From: Sipunculus nudus
Taxonomy: Eukaryota; Annelida; Sipuncula; Golfingiida; Sipunculidae
NCBI GenBank assembly: GCA_026874595.1
Contig: CM049314.1
Span: 77,018,300 to 77,082,299 of the forward strand
DNA: 64,000 nucleotides
Direction of reading: 5' to 3'
Numbering within the stretch: the stretch's first letter is position 1; each line of letters begins with the position of its first letter. Positions 23,972 through 36,529 of this stretch are shown in pieces. Below the pieces are notes generated by a model, which worked only from the letters and a program-made list of their open reading frames with translations, was not told the DNA's origin and searched no databases. The position numbers and the translations under genes were made by a program.

Positions 23972-25655
23972 ATTCCACAATTTGTGAAATCTGTAAAAAA
24001 TCTGTTATTCTGTGCTATGAAAGAGAAATTCGTTAAGAAATCATACACGTACACACACATACATCCACCCTGTTGCGCACGAACGTACACACGCAAATCA
24101 CTCAACCCAGTGGATATGGGTCAATGCAAGTATTAAAATAATTCCCAATGATTATGATACATATATTCAGCGTAAAGCACTTTATGCAAAAATTGTACAG
24201 TAAAATTGTTAATATATCTCAAATTTACTCGTTTTGAAAAAAAATGACATGCGTAAATGCCAGCTGTTTGTTAGGTTTACATGTACATGTTATAACCCAT
24301 ACTCAATTTATGCCAATTGAGCATTTGGTATTGAACGTGAAATGAGCACAAAGGACTTTATCCTTCGTTTGGTTTAATGTGTCCACACCTGTGCTTATTT
24401 AACTAAATATAATCACCATGATAATCTTATTTGAGATTGGGTTTATGTCTATTTATAAACTTTCCGATTTGAGCTGGTATTCTATATGGTGAGTTAATAC
24501 CAAACATTGCACATTTCATAGGTGTAAGGGTCATAGTTCGGACTGCAGTTAATGATATTGACATCACATGTTTAAGTTTTTGCCAACAATTGAATTAAAA
24601 GAATTAAGTATTGATAATTTAACAGCAATTAATTCTTTTATGTGATGAAGTTACACAAAATCCTGTAAATCATGTACATCCAAAAGCTTTATTTGAGTCA
24701 CGGAGAACGTACCTGAGGTGTACAAACAATAATCCCTTTCCACAACGTCTTTTTGAGGCCATTGTCTTTGACGTTAGAAACCCATTTGAAACCTAAAGGA
24801 GAGATTATTCTCGAGGTCGTCGCCAAGCATCTTGTATCATTGGATAAAAAATTGATTACAAAAATACAGACACACAATGAGAGTCGGAAATGTAGGAACA
24901 ACAAGAGTGAAGTTTTAAGAAGCCAAAACACAAAAGAGCAGAAAATTAAAAAAAAATTACGCTGTCTTCATCACTTATGATGTCCATTCCCCTAGGGCCC
25001 AAGTCCAAATCCTTCAGATGACAGTTCAAGTCCAACTTCTTTGAGTCCGAGTCATTTGGAACCCGAGTCTTAGTCCAAGTTTGAGTCAAATACAAATATA
25101 TTAAAAAGAATTAAAATGGACATTTCAGATTAAAAAAATTATATTTTAAGTTTGTTTACACATGTCTTTATTATAATGATTTATTACATTTACAGGTCGC
25201 GATGCTGAGCAAAGCTTGTCAAAGGTAATGCAGTAATGTTATTATGTAATATTCTATTAGTAGTTTGCACATAGTTTGGACCCTCGGGTCCAAGTCCGAG
25301 TTCGAGTCCCTGTTAAAAGCGGACTCGAGTCCGGTTTAGATTCCAAGTCTGGAATCGAGTACTACATCACTGAATTTGAGTGTGTTGGTAAAGGGTTAAC
25401 GTTCTGTTTAGGATTAATATTCGGTACATTTGGTTATTATACTGCATAGGTTTTATACTTTGTATTTCACATAATCAGATTGAAATTGCTCCTTAAAGTT
25501 AAAGGAATAATACGGATTGTATCATCTGAAACCTGTGTCCCCATTATTTTTATGCAACTTATTTTATAACTTTCTTTATATCTTTATATTCTTTAAAACT
25601 GTAGTAACTTTTAATAGCTCAATGTATCGTCTACTCAAAGAAACGCAAAGGGCAG
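23972..25655. other. Downstream flank of pseudogene B with a GAGTCC element remnant (24990-25372)
   Basis: The flank is paralogous to 2055-5450, with deletions. A GAGTCC-rich element is present at the same position as in unit A. Its right end still reads CTACATCACTG and its left end is eroded. Open frames on either strand at 24698-24980 do not survive comparison with unit C, where indels of 5 and 1 bp break them. No gene is called. Confidence 0.6.
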
Positions 25656-25870
25656 GCAGGCGGGGGTACATTTTATCCTTACTGATTGGCCAGTAAATGG
25701 CTATTTGCACGTATCCTGCATTGTCAATTTATGAATTATTTACCACACGGCTTGTCAATAATTGTGCCTTTGTCACTCTCTATTACCTGATAACAAGGAA
25801 AGCATTTCATCAAAAGTATCTCGTGTTATAGCGGTGAGTTTTGATGACGTCATCGTATTGATCTAACTAT
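25656..25870 (+). promoter_or_regulatory. Conserved promoter-like region with CCAAT box and CRE
   Basis: The region contains GATTGGCCAG (inverted CCAAT at 25685-25689), a conserved block around TGGCTATTTGCAC, and the perfect palindrome TGACGTCA at 25845-25852. The palindrome is about 210 bp before the ATG of the MLSVITS exon. Both motifs are kept in unit C (CCAAT-type at 60906-60915, TGACGTCA at 61067-61074). The CRE sequence is the classical CREB/ATF site. Its use here is inferred. Confidence 0.45.
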
Positions 25871-26060
25871 ACCTCGTATACCTATTATGAAAAATGCAAT
25901 ATTTAACTTATTAGATGTATACGGATGCAGCATAAGACATCATATAATGAATAAATTTCTGTAAAACGTGAAATAAGATGTAATGCGTTTCTTTAAGTGC
26001 ACTTTGAAACCAAGTTGAAAGCCAAGTTCGGTGTTTTGTTATCGTTTTCACGAGGTAAGT

Positions 26061-26202
26061 ATGTTGTCTGTTATAACAAGTGATAATAATCATTACTTTG
26101 GTGGTCAGGGCCGTAAAGATATGGGATCTTTAGCACTGGCATCGGTTGTTGCTCGGCAAAAAGATAAACACAAACGAAGCAATAGAAGTACACAGTTTGC
26201 AG
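26061..26202 (+). CDS. Exon 1 of candidate novel small gene (unit B/E)
   Basis: There are 47 codons plus one base, starting MLSVITSDNNHYFGGQGRKD and ending in a basic stretch (DKHKRSNRS, then TQFA). A textbook donor, GCAG/GTGAGT, follows. The copy in unit C (61283-61430) is also open and keeps the donor. It differs by -3, +12 and -3 bp indels only. The copy in unit D has a stop and a 2 bp frameshift. No signal peptide or known domain is visible, and I do not recognise the protein. Odd point: GAGGTAAGT lies directly before the ATG and could itself act as a donor, but it is not kept in the other copies. Exon phase (1) fits exon 2 at 39044. Confidence 0.5.
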
Positions 26203-28370
26203 GTGAGTTATGTCAAGTCATTCAGTGTAGAATGTTTCGTGAAGCTTTATAACTGTTAAAAGTCGTACACATTTAGATAACATTTGGTCAAATATGTTAA
26301 AAATGATCCGGAATGATAATACACGTTCTGGAGCAGGAATGCGCTCTGTGAGAGTTTCCGAATTAAATTAAGTGTATTTATAAACGCTGTTTACATTATT
26401 GTTTACTTAGACGTGCTGTTATGTGAATAAGGGTTATATGTTTCATTCAAGAAGACATTTCTAAAATTACTTCGATGTTGCAAGGTATGGACTTTTCTTG
26501 AATCCTTTAAATTAACAAGGATGCCCTGATTTTATATATTTTGTATCTTTGAATCTTGTATTTTCAATTTCAAGCTATTTTGGGTCGCTCATCTGTGGGA
26601 TTATTTCTTTTTTAAGGGATCTATTCAAACATCTGATGATTAACTGCAGACTATCCCTTGACATCAGAAAACTCAGGCACAGTTTGTTAGTTTTGTTTGT
26701 ATTCATGTGTTTATAACGTAGGGGGCGCCAAAATAATCCAAATGTTCAACATGGACATCCTGAGAACGACATCCAAGGACATCCTACACGTCAAACGAAT
26801 CAGAATGTTGCAAAGGAAGTTTTCAAAACTGTGATCTTTGAATTGTCGTACATATGCAGCCTTAGTAATATGGTTGGTCCGTTTGACAATACGACTGTGT
26901 CGATAAACAAGCTTTGTGAGAATATTTCTTAACAGGAACTACCTGGAGTTCATTTATATGCAGGCAGAGTAAGCTATAAATTACTTGAATTATATAGAAA
27001 AAGAGGCTGTTGATGAACATCTTACAACGATTGAAATGTCACCTGACCGCAAAAGGCTTTAATTTTAAATTTAATTTGATGGACGTTACGAAATAGGACT
27101 TGATGGACGTTACAAGGGAAACAGACTTGGAATATAAGCGACTCTATTTCGATAACGGAAGAACAAACGTGCCATTTGACAATATTTGTAAGTTACAAAA
27201 CCGGTGTAAGCTGTTGTAAATCACATCATATTTAATGAAAGTGTTTAATGGTATCTAGGATTCCGGGAAAGAAAAGGAACATGAATATTTAATGGCTTAA
27301 ACATCATCGATAACATTCTACAAAAGCATTTACAACATTGTGAAAGTTAAGTGTTCCTTGTTAAATTTAGCTGATTTGATTTGTTTCCAATTTTATCAAC
27401 GATTCATGTATTTCACAAAATTATTTATGCAAAGAGTGGCGTTTTCAGCAGAAGGTCCTATGCATCGCCGACGATGTAAAGACTTCAGGTTACCTACATT
27501 TCAGGTTAAACCCAGATAACTTATTTCATTTAACCCGGAGATTGTCTAAACGTAAATTTAGGTCATCCCGGCACTGTTCAGATGCTTTCTGTGTGCTTTC
27601 AATGAATGATTTACTTTTATTATTATCAACTTGAATGATACGAGATTTAAAAGCTGCAATCCGTATATGAACATTAAGATTGCCTGACACCATGGCTCAT
27701 TTTCTTCCGGTGATTTTCTCGTGTCTCATGCCTTCTTAAACCACACGCAGCATGGGATCCGTACTTTATCTGCTCTCTACTCATATGATGTAGCGTTTAG
27801 CCTACGTGTGGTAATATTTGAATCCCCTTACATGTCCGCCAAGTTCATCTGGTCGTTGTCCTCTTTATTCTTTTATGTTATAATAAACTAAAAAAGCAGA
27901 TACATCTTAAGGAGAAAAGGCCTGTTTTATTATTGCTATTATAATAATATTATTATTTTTATTATTATTTTCAAAAGGCTGATACACATTATGACAAAAA
28001 GAAATGAAGTTTAAAATAATGATTTTGTCTGCGGAATCATGTAAGATAGGAATATAGTGAAAAATCAACAACTTTCAGATGGTAAGGTATACTTTGGCCT
28101 CGGTTGGTTTTTCTATCATCAATTTTTTACTGAACAACTCAACATGTTATGAACGGATTTCATGATGGAGAATGTACAGAGTTTTTTACATTGCAGCTAA
28201 TCTTGATAACCTAAGAATGTTTTAGATTTAAATAATTCTATATCGTTTGGAATATTTTTACTCTGGCCTAGCGTGATGGGGCCATCACTTGTAAAAACGA
28301 CGGTCTTCGTTCTAGAACTCATCTATAATGGATGCGATGGTGCGTGACGCATTGTGTTGTTTGCTTGAGT
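26203..28370. other. Intron-like spacer, duplicated
   Basis: Paralogous to 5690-7060 (first half) and 42520-43190 (second half). A segment from 27688 shares ACCATGG and a downstream AATAAACT with 42526-42711, but the short frames there (about 15 codons) are not conserved. No gene is called. Confidence 0.5.
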
Positions 28371-29336
28371 AACAAGTAGTCCGTGGGTCATGACGCTCAG
28401 CCCACTGACCTGTTGATAATATGTCCTTACACAGACAACTAATAAAGATAGGTGGCATCATTGTTGAAGCATATTAGCTTAAGTTCATCAAGACCCTTAA
28501 GCACAACAAATTTGATGACAATCCAACCAGCCTTTCATGAGGAATCTGGCAATTTGTGTGTATCTTGCATTATTTTTGGGGTGCTCAAACATACCCAAAA
28601 ACTCTGAGAATATAGGTTGACTGTGACCCAATTTCAGGTTTCTGGGGAGAACTTTTTAGGAACTCTCAGGATGTTAAGTTAGAAGATTCTGGGCCCCATG
28701 GTTATGATTTGTGCCCTACTTTGGTATCAAATTTTCAATTATTCTAATGGGTGCTTATAAGCCCCATAGCTCAGAAAATATGGGTAACAGAGACCTTAAT
28801 TCACGTTTCCAAGGAGACTTTTACAGGTCTCCCTGGATGTCAAGTTTGAAGATTCTAGGACAAATGGTTACAATTTAAGCATTGTTAAGGGACGACCGCA
28901 TCTTTTAAGGTCTCAAAATAGAGGGAAAAAAATTGTAAAAAATCGAAAATATACAAGTGGCTCCAACAGTCACCAGAAACTGATGAAAAACTCCATGATG
29001 CATATGCATGCAAAGAATAATGCCGATCAATGCACTAGAGCTTTTTTTTATCAAATTTTTAGTTATTATGGGGGTACTTCTGAGCCAATAGCTCGGACAA
29101 TATGGGTGACAAAGACCTAATTCGAGGTTTTCAAGGAGACTTTTCATGGGCCTATCTGGAGGTAAAGTTAGAAGATTCCAGGTCCAGCGTTTACGATTTG
29201 TGCCCTGTTAACAGATGACGGCATCTTTTAAGGTCTCAAAATAGAGGAAAAATATCGTAAAAAATATAAAAAATACAGGTGGCGCCATTAGTCTGCAGAA
29301 ACTGATGAAACACTCCATGAATAATATAGTCTCTTA
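28371..29336 (+). mobile_element. Pearl/Helentron-like element, left part
   Basis: Begins near ACAAGTAGTCCGTGGGTCAT, closely related to the start of the element at about 51890. Core repeats follow (GCCCCATAGCTC...TATGGGTAACAGAGACC...TTTCCAAGGAGACTTTT). The paralogous site in unit D (43165-43195) lacks it. Its right end is probably at 37172, with other transposons inserted between. Confidence 0.6.
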
Positions 29337-30459
29337 CACAGACACACTGTGGCGCTCCGCAACCCCCAGTGGGTCTGTAAACGGAGACCATTTAGGGCCT
29401 GGGATTCCGCCCGAATCTATTCAGATGAGTTCAAGCTGCGCATGCGTGGTACGCGATTCCGTTCAGGTACAGCTGCAAGCGAGTCACGCGCACGTAACAC
29501 ATTTTCTCTGTCAAAAGTCACTCAAATTAGGATAACTGACGCTGTGTCATTGACGTACGGCATATACTCAGGTTATTGCAGCTTCTTAGTATCACTAATA
29601 AAGGAACCACATGTGCATTCATAATGATAAACTGTATTAAACCTTGCACTTCCTGATATCGCTCAAGTCTATGTGTCCTTGTTTTGCCTGCATGCTTCGT
29701 GTGTCAGACTATTATCAATTAATAATTAAAATATCAAAGTACTACCACGTTTTGCTTTTTAAAAATTAAACTATTTAAAAAGTACCATATGATGAGAAGG
29801 GCCAGTATTAAACCTGTACTGCCAAAGTTCTTCAAAGAAAATTTTCTTAGTGCCACGCCCCCTTTTCCTTGGTTGGTGTGTACATGTGTGTGTGTGTGGG
29901 GGGGGGGGGGGACAAATGTTTTTACACAAATGTAGGCATGTGAGAAAATGCCAAAGTTTTGAGCGAAATGAACATATATTTTTATGTGATATTTAGATAC
30001 AACAGAATATAAATGAATGAATTTCATTTTTTTGCACTAGATTGAAAATATAAAAAATAATACAGTTCAATCATAGGTAGTATATATGCTTTTCCACCTT
30101 TTGATATAAAGATGCATGCAATCATCAATGATCAGTATGACCCAATATATAAGCATTGTGTTCAACAAATATCATGTATTTATTTAAAAACATATTAAAT
30201 CAGAGAATATCCTGTCGTGTTAAAGTCATGCTGGGTTCATAAATAAACTTTCCCAAATTTATTTCATTGTTTTATCATTACAAGCATTTCATGAATACAT
30301 TCTATTGATAACCCTATTTTTAACAAGACATGATAATCATACCATATATCCATATCCTTTTTATTTTCTGTAATGCACATGAACTTTAATATCATCTCTT
30401 ACAGAATGAAGGGTCTGAAACTCTGGATGAGTTTAAATAAATCTGCTGGCAGGACATGG
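29337..30459. other. Unassigned insert with poly-G and TG runs
   Basis: A GC-richer stretch (29340-29570) with two overlapping open frames of 76 and 91 codons is followed by AT-rich sequence and a (TG)n/(G)n run at about 29880-29911. It has no paralogue elsewhere in the window and no recognisable domain. It is probably part of the compound transposon insertion. Confidence 0.3.
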
Positions 30460-32175
30460 CAATGTTGTAGAATCATAGTCTTGACTTGGACTCCAGTTCA
30501 GACTCGAGTTCACCTTTTAATGACTCAGACGTGAACGTGAGATTCCAGAACTTGGACGTGACTTAGACTCCAGGTATAAGGACTCAAGAAATCAGCCAGA
30601 GTCCATCTCAAGCAGAAGAGGAACCCCCCTTTTTTTTCATATGCTGCAACCTTTTTTAAGGGTTTCAGACAACATTTTGTGGCCTGGATCCCCCTTTTAC
30701 CGGGCCTCGGGACCTTATTTTAAGAGTTTTCCTTAGTCATCCTATAGCTGGGTTGGATCTCCCCTATTCTAAATCCTGGATCCGCCCCTGTTGAGTCCAA
30801 TAAAAAAGAAAACTCAGTCACACTCTGAAAACTCTGTTAAGATTGTGCACATGGGTTAACTACTAATTGAATATTATAAAAAAAATAAGACAAACATACC
30901 AAGATGTAGCTCTGTATAAGGAGTTAAATTTAATTAAACATTCAAATAAAGCACACTTGAAAATGAATAAAGTTGCATGATTATCTCAAATATCCTTTTC
31001 AAAGTTCTTTTAATAAGTAAATTTGTGTCATACTTAGACTTGGACTAGTGTCCCAAATGACTTGGACCCAATGTTGGTGGACTTAGACTCATGTTCCAAA
31101 TGACTCGGGCTAGCTTCTTAGATGGACTTGGACTCATGTTCCGAATGACTCGGACTCAATGATGGTGGACTTAGACTCATGTTCCAAATGACTCGGACTA
31201 GATTCTTAGGTGGACTTAGACTCATCTTCTAAATGACTTGGACTCAATGATGGTGGACTTGGACTTGAAACTTCAGGACTCAGATTGGACTTGGTTTTGA
31301 ACCTTGTTACGGAACCTAATATAAACAGATCACGTATGCCTGATGAACACAAATTTTGTAACGGAGAAAAAAATGAGATTCTGTAACACTAGTCACCGTG
31401 AAATATTTAGGAGAATGAATAAAAAAGTCAGCGGTTTTTTGTTAACAAATAACTATAATTTATTCTTAAAACAACCCTAACATTGCAAAACACTAAATCA
31501 ATACAATTATACAGTAAAACAGCGGTATAACAACAAAGCAATACAATTACACAGAAAAATAATGTGCACAGTACCTGTCACAACGATAAGTTCCCTAAAT
31601 GTATACTCTCGGAGAATGACAGTCCAGTGTAAAGGTCTGGCAAAAATTTGGAAAGTAAACTGAAGTCCAAATGCATAAAATTCAGGAGAAAGTCTTATAA
31701 AATCTATAATTGCCGCATTCGTCGGATAAGGCCCAAGAAACTGACACACGCTTCTGCGTCCGCTGGAATCTGTTCTCCTCTGTCTCTGCTTGGCTCTAAA
31801 ACACAGCCCCTTTATATACCTTCACACCTCAAGTCGAGAATTTTCCACTTCTCGAACAGTCTTAAGGATCCTACATAAAACAGTAAACACGCGTTTCAGG
31901 AATTCTCTAGAAAACATCGCCGTGTGTATCCCTACATACCAGGGTCATCACGTGACCTCGGCCAGGCGTGAAAACGTAAGGCTAACATGACATCGAGAGT
32001 TCAACCAGTACGGATTAAACATAGAATGTAACAAACGGCTCGTCGAGGGTGTCACAACAGGAGTTACGCCCGTGTCACACAATAAAAAGTGCACCTGTAA
32101 CAAGGACTCAGATTTGGACTTGGAAAGAGTGACCTGGACTTTGACTTGGATGGGGCGGACTCGACTACATCACTG
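30460..32175. mobile_element. Long GAGTCC-family element carrying nested inserts
   Basis: The left end CAATGTTGTAG and the right end CTACATCACTG match the ends of the element at 4734-5188. The body is full of TTGGACTCATG-type repeats, for example 31035-31290. The flanking 8-mers (GGACATGG and GACCATGA) agree at 5 of 8 positions, so a decayed 8 bp duplication is possible. A solo-LTR-like block occupies 31315-32102. Confidence 0.5.
31315..32102 (-). mobile_element. Solo-LTR-like block
   Basis: The 788 bp block begins TGTTAC and ends GTAACA, as LTRs do (TG...CA). Read on the minus strand it has a TATA box (GGTATATAAAGGG at about 31808-31820), followed by about 350 bp and then AATAAA (31459-31464). 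That is the expected U3-R-U5 order. No second LTR or internal coding sequence is nearby. Flanking 5-mers (AACCT and AGGAC) are not a direct duplication, so the call remains tentative. Confidence 0.5.
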
Positions 32176-32766
32176 GACCATGAACCTTCATGGTAGGAAA
32201 TGCAGATCATCTTTCCTTAAAGATCAACTTTTCAGTATATATATATATATAAATAAAAATAAAGCTGGCAGAAAATGTTGTCCAAATGATCTTCTAGGCC
32301 TACCTGGATTTTCTTGGATGGTCTAGATTCATTAAGAAATGGATAATACTGAAATTTTAATGTGACTTGGCAGAAAATGTATGTAATCATTATAAATTTC
32401 TGTAAAATTTTAATGTAGTTTTAAGAAATTTAATATACAGGTCATTATATTAATTGGAAATGGCTCAATTTCCGGCATTATTAAATAAAGCCGGCATTGC
32501 CGGCAGTTTAGTCATCTACTCATATATATCAATAGTCTCTTTGACTTTTAATTATACTTTTACTATAAGTTGTACAGTTCGGTCAAAGTACGTCCAAATT
32601 AAAGAAAATGTTTTAATAGTTATATGTTCTAAGAATGTTATGAGAAATTTTTTTGACATCTAGACCTATGACAGGATATAACGTAATATTTCACAACTGT
32701 AATCATTCAATTTACCATCTTTAGTCTTTAATGTTATTATATTTTTAAACATATTATAAGAACATT

Positions 32767-32773
<7 letters not shown>

Positions 32774-32824
<51 letters not shown>
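32774..32824. repeat. (AT)n microsatellite
   Basis: A pure TA dinucleotide run of about 50 bp inside the compound insertion. Confidence 0.9.
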
Positions 32825-32825
<1 letters not shown>

Positions 32826-33621
32826 TGAATAAAATATTCACAAACGTCTTCTCCACTTAAATTGAGAAACCTCACTAAATTAAGTATTTTTTAACGCCCG
32901 TACATACATGTACTCATGACAATTATCTTAGCTCTGATTGTCAACTCATGTAAACACAAGTTTTTTTTATTGTAGTTGTTTCGTTCAGGTTCTCATGTTG
33001 TCAAGGACGCTTAGCAACCTGGGTTTGTGCTCATGATGTATGTCTGTTGATGTTTGTCCTCACCGTTTGAAAACACTTGTTTAAGCTTAAGCCCAGCACA
33101 CTTTCTCATTAATTTTATACCTCACCTTCTCGGCCCAGCATCAAACAAGTACGAGATTTCCTCTGGACAATTTTTGGTTCCAATACAGAGGGTTACACAT
33201 TTAGTTATTCTTATGGTTAAAATGGAATCGCACCGTGGGTGTAGGGCATAAATGAAATTCCTTTACAAATACATTTACTACCGAGAAACATAGTCCTTAT
33301 TATTTTGAAATTAAACATATAATTGTAGCTAGTAAGTGATAATTACATCCTTACATTCAAACTGAAAATCAACTCTTTCATAGAGTGAGAGAGGACTTAA
33401 TTAAGATTTAAAATTCCTATGGTTTATATGGATCACTTTAGTTCGGTGTAATAATATGCACATGGGTGTAGGAATACTAATCTCGTAATACATGTTGGGT
33501 ATCAACGAAATTCCATTATATTTTTACTATTAAGAAATAGTTCCACTTTAAATTTTGAATTTACTGAAATAAAAACACATTCTCGCAGATAAAAACACAT
33601 TCATGTGGGGTGATAAATACC

Positions 33622-33775
33622 AAACCAGGTTTGTGCGTGACACATGAGAGGTTACCGGGTTCGTCTGGTTTGGGTAATTCACAGATCAGGCTCGTGCGCG
33701 CACTCGCCTGATCTGTGAATTGCCCACACCAGACTCGCCCGGTAACCTCTTATGTATCCCGCACTCACCTGGTTT
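33622..33775. repeat. 154 bp near-perfect palindrome (foldback/MITE-like)
   Basis: Two arms of about 70 bp (33622-33692 and 33706-33775) are reverse complements with few mismatches: AAACCAGGT..GAGGTTACCGGG..TCTGGT..AATTCACAGATCAGGC and its inverse. The centre contains the exact palindrome GTGCGCGCAC. The sequence would form a long hairpin in single-stranded DNA or RNA. No clear target duplication is seen. Confidence 0.85.
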
Positions 33776-34684
33776 GCTATATATATATCAGGCGTAAAGT
33801 TACATAGACCTGGTATGTACTCCTTGTTTTTAAGCAAATCTGGTCTTTATTATTGGGATCTCCTTTACTTTGATTTCCTATATTAAAATTAGTATTTTTT
33901 CTTGGACCTTGTGGACTTATTATAGGTACATATTTTACCATAGAAGAAGATCTTTGCTTGTATCCATGTTTGACCGTTGACAATGGTCTCATTCTAATTC
34001 GCAATCATATACATGCAATTGGCTCCATGTAAATGCTGTCCATAAACAATGTTCTCCTTCATGTAACAGTGATCTTAATTGCTTTTTTTCCTGCAAAACT
34101 ACAGGACTTTTTATTTCCACATGTGGTGGGTTAAGTAGGATTTTTTTTTTCACATGAAATCCACATTGAAAAGTTATTAGTGTGCAGATCAAGGTTTGTA
34201 GGTTTCTGCTATAACTTTCACCTCCAAAAATGCAAGTAATTTATTAATGCAGCAGACCTATACCTTAGTATATGAATTACCCAGACTAACACGGAGCATG
34301 TATTCACCTTTTTTTCATTACCTGGGCAGGGAGTGTAGAACATCCAATCTACCCCTACACAGTATACACCCCTATAGAGACAGTAGGCTCTTCCATCGAG
34401 GTATACAATACGAAGGTGAGAGAACGGGGGGGGGGGGGGGCAGTTGGGTTTTAGACTGAGGATGGAGATGTTATGCAACGGTGATACTATAGTAACCAGC
34501 AGTAACCGTCTCTTTTCTAAGACGCTTCCCAACGACTGGCAGTATACTCAACTGTCATGCACATAAGGGTGCTTCTTCAGCATCTGACTGGAACTAAAAC
34601 TTAAATTTTAAATGACCAATTCAAAAGAAGCTAATCTTTAAAAAAAATATTATAATATGCACGGCAAAACCGGGGTTATATAAT

Positions 34685-34726
34685 GGGTTAAACCTGGGTA
34701 AAATACTTTTAACCCAGGTTTTACCC
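34685..34726. repeat. Short inverted repeat
   Basis: GGGTTAAACCTGGGTAAAA is followed two bases later by its near reverse complement (TTTTAACCCAGGTTTTACCC). This is a hairpin of about 20 bp arms in otherwise featureless sequence. Confidence 0.7.
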
Positions 34727-35907
34727 ACTGGATTGGGTAAAATAGGTTTTACATTGGTCAAATGGCAACCCTGAATATACTACTGCTTATTGCCCTCACA
34801 TCAAATAAGGAGTGTCAGGTGACTTTCCTTTTCAATAATCCCCAATACACCATGTACATGTATATTTTATGTCCTTAGGTATCACCTAGAGATCAAAACT
34901 ATCAAAAGGACATGGATATTACTGTAAATTCAATAAACTAAATTAGGTGAGCCTTTCAATGCTGGTTGACTTGGCTTTGATTCAGTAAATTATTTGATGT
35001 ATTGTTAGATGCAGCCCTTATATATACTTTTAGCCATATGTGAGAGAGAACATGTGGAAGCAATGAAAGGTACTGACACTAGGTTGAACCTCAACTGATC
35101 TTTAATACTGAATTAATATATATCATAAACATTGCTAATAGATTGTATTTTCCACCAAGCAACATATCTTAAAAAAAAACAGAAATGCTGCAACAGTGAA
35201 TCAAGTTTTATCAAGCACATGCTAATAAATCTTTAGCATTATAGCATTTAACCGATGACATGTTATACATGTTAAACTGCAGTGCAGCATTCCATATCTG
35301 AGCACACCTCTATATCCAACTGGAGATGATCAAATACACACACACTAGTGATACACAGGGTAGCGGGTATTTTTTACAAAGATGTAACTGAACTGTGAGC
35401 ATTAATACCATATCTTTTCACATTAAAATTTAAGGCAGGTTATCCTTTTAAGATATTTATGACTCACCTTTATGGTCCTCAGACTTGTCGCCGAGTTAAA
35501 ATGTTATTCATAGTGGACCAGTGACATCTGTTTGACTTTTTTTTAAACCATCCCAATTTAACCCTAAACAAAGGTCTCCCCATTTATAAAACACAGTTGG
35601 ACAAACTCAAACTTTGTCAATTATTTTTATTTGCTGCAACAAAGTTCCATCATTTGTCTTTTAAAATAACATGTCTGTATTTTCTTTTCTAATGTATTTG
35701 ATTTTTGTACCTTTATTTTTATTCAAGCATATTTATTTATTAATCGCCCTTTTTCATTGATAAATCAGAAATACTGCACATATTTAAATGACAAATATAT
35801 ATTTTTTTATTTTGAATTATATGCCATATAATGAAATTATACAATTAATCCTCTTACAGCATGAGACTTAACCAACATAATATATTCTGGTATGCATACA
35901 TACATGC

Positions 35908-35956
<49 letters not shown>

Positions 35957-36529
35957 ATGGATCTAAGGCCCAGTAAAGTTACATCCGTTGAATATATTTA
36001 TACAGAACATGACACTATAAAAATATTTACAGGTATAATATCAAAAAAAGGATTATGCTTAAAATTTTGAAGTGTTTGGTTTTGGAGAATGTTGTCCCAC
36101 AAATTTTGACAAACCTCGGCCAATGGGCAGTTTGTCAGAAAAGAAACACTTCAAAACTTAGCCTGACGACAAGCTTTGAGCTAAGGGGCACACCGACCTT
36201 CTGCTTAGCCTTAGGTTTGACATGTATGCATATCCCATTCCGTGTCCATTACCCATAAAGCTGACATTATGCTTCCGTAATAATTAGCAGTTGTATTTAC
36301 AATTTGTTTCTATTTTCCCTTCATCATGACGCCCGATAGTAAAAAGATCCCGATGAAGTACTCGTTAGCTGACAGCCAGCACCATGTGCGCTTGTTTATT
36401 GACAGAGCAAAGCTGGGGCTTTCCCGGGATTGGCCAATGAGAAAAATTCAGTAAATCTGGCCAATCAGCGAAGGCCTTTTATTACCAATCCACAGGCTCA
36501 ATCGGAGCCTGTGGAAGAGGCTATGATTA
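34727..36529. other. Unassigned insert with AT microsatellite and CCAAT-rich hairpin
   Basis: Contains an (AT)n run at about 35911-35947. Further on, a cluster of CCAAT-type motifs (GATTGGCCAATG at about 36434, GGCCAATCAG at about 36461) is followed by a perfect 10 bp stem hairpin, CCACAGGCTC-AATCG-GAGCCTGTGG, at 36490-36514. A 38-codon open frame begins at about 36327 but has no support. Nothing else is recognisable. Confidence 0.35.

Noticed and set aside
24698-24980. Open frames on both strands behind pseudogene B, with a related frame at 59437-59689
   Set aside because: Alignment of the two copies shows 5 bp and 1 bp indels that break any common frame, so the openness is not conserved.
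29305-29624. Two overlapping open frames of 76 and 91 codons in a GC-richer stretch
   Set aside because: No domain, no paralogue and no start context. Probably a repeat fragment within the compound insertion.
35861-36070. Open frame containing a run of alternating I and Y
   Set aside because: It is produced by the (AT)n microsatellite.
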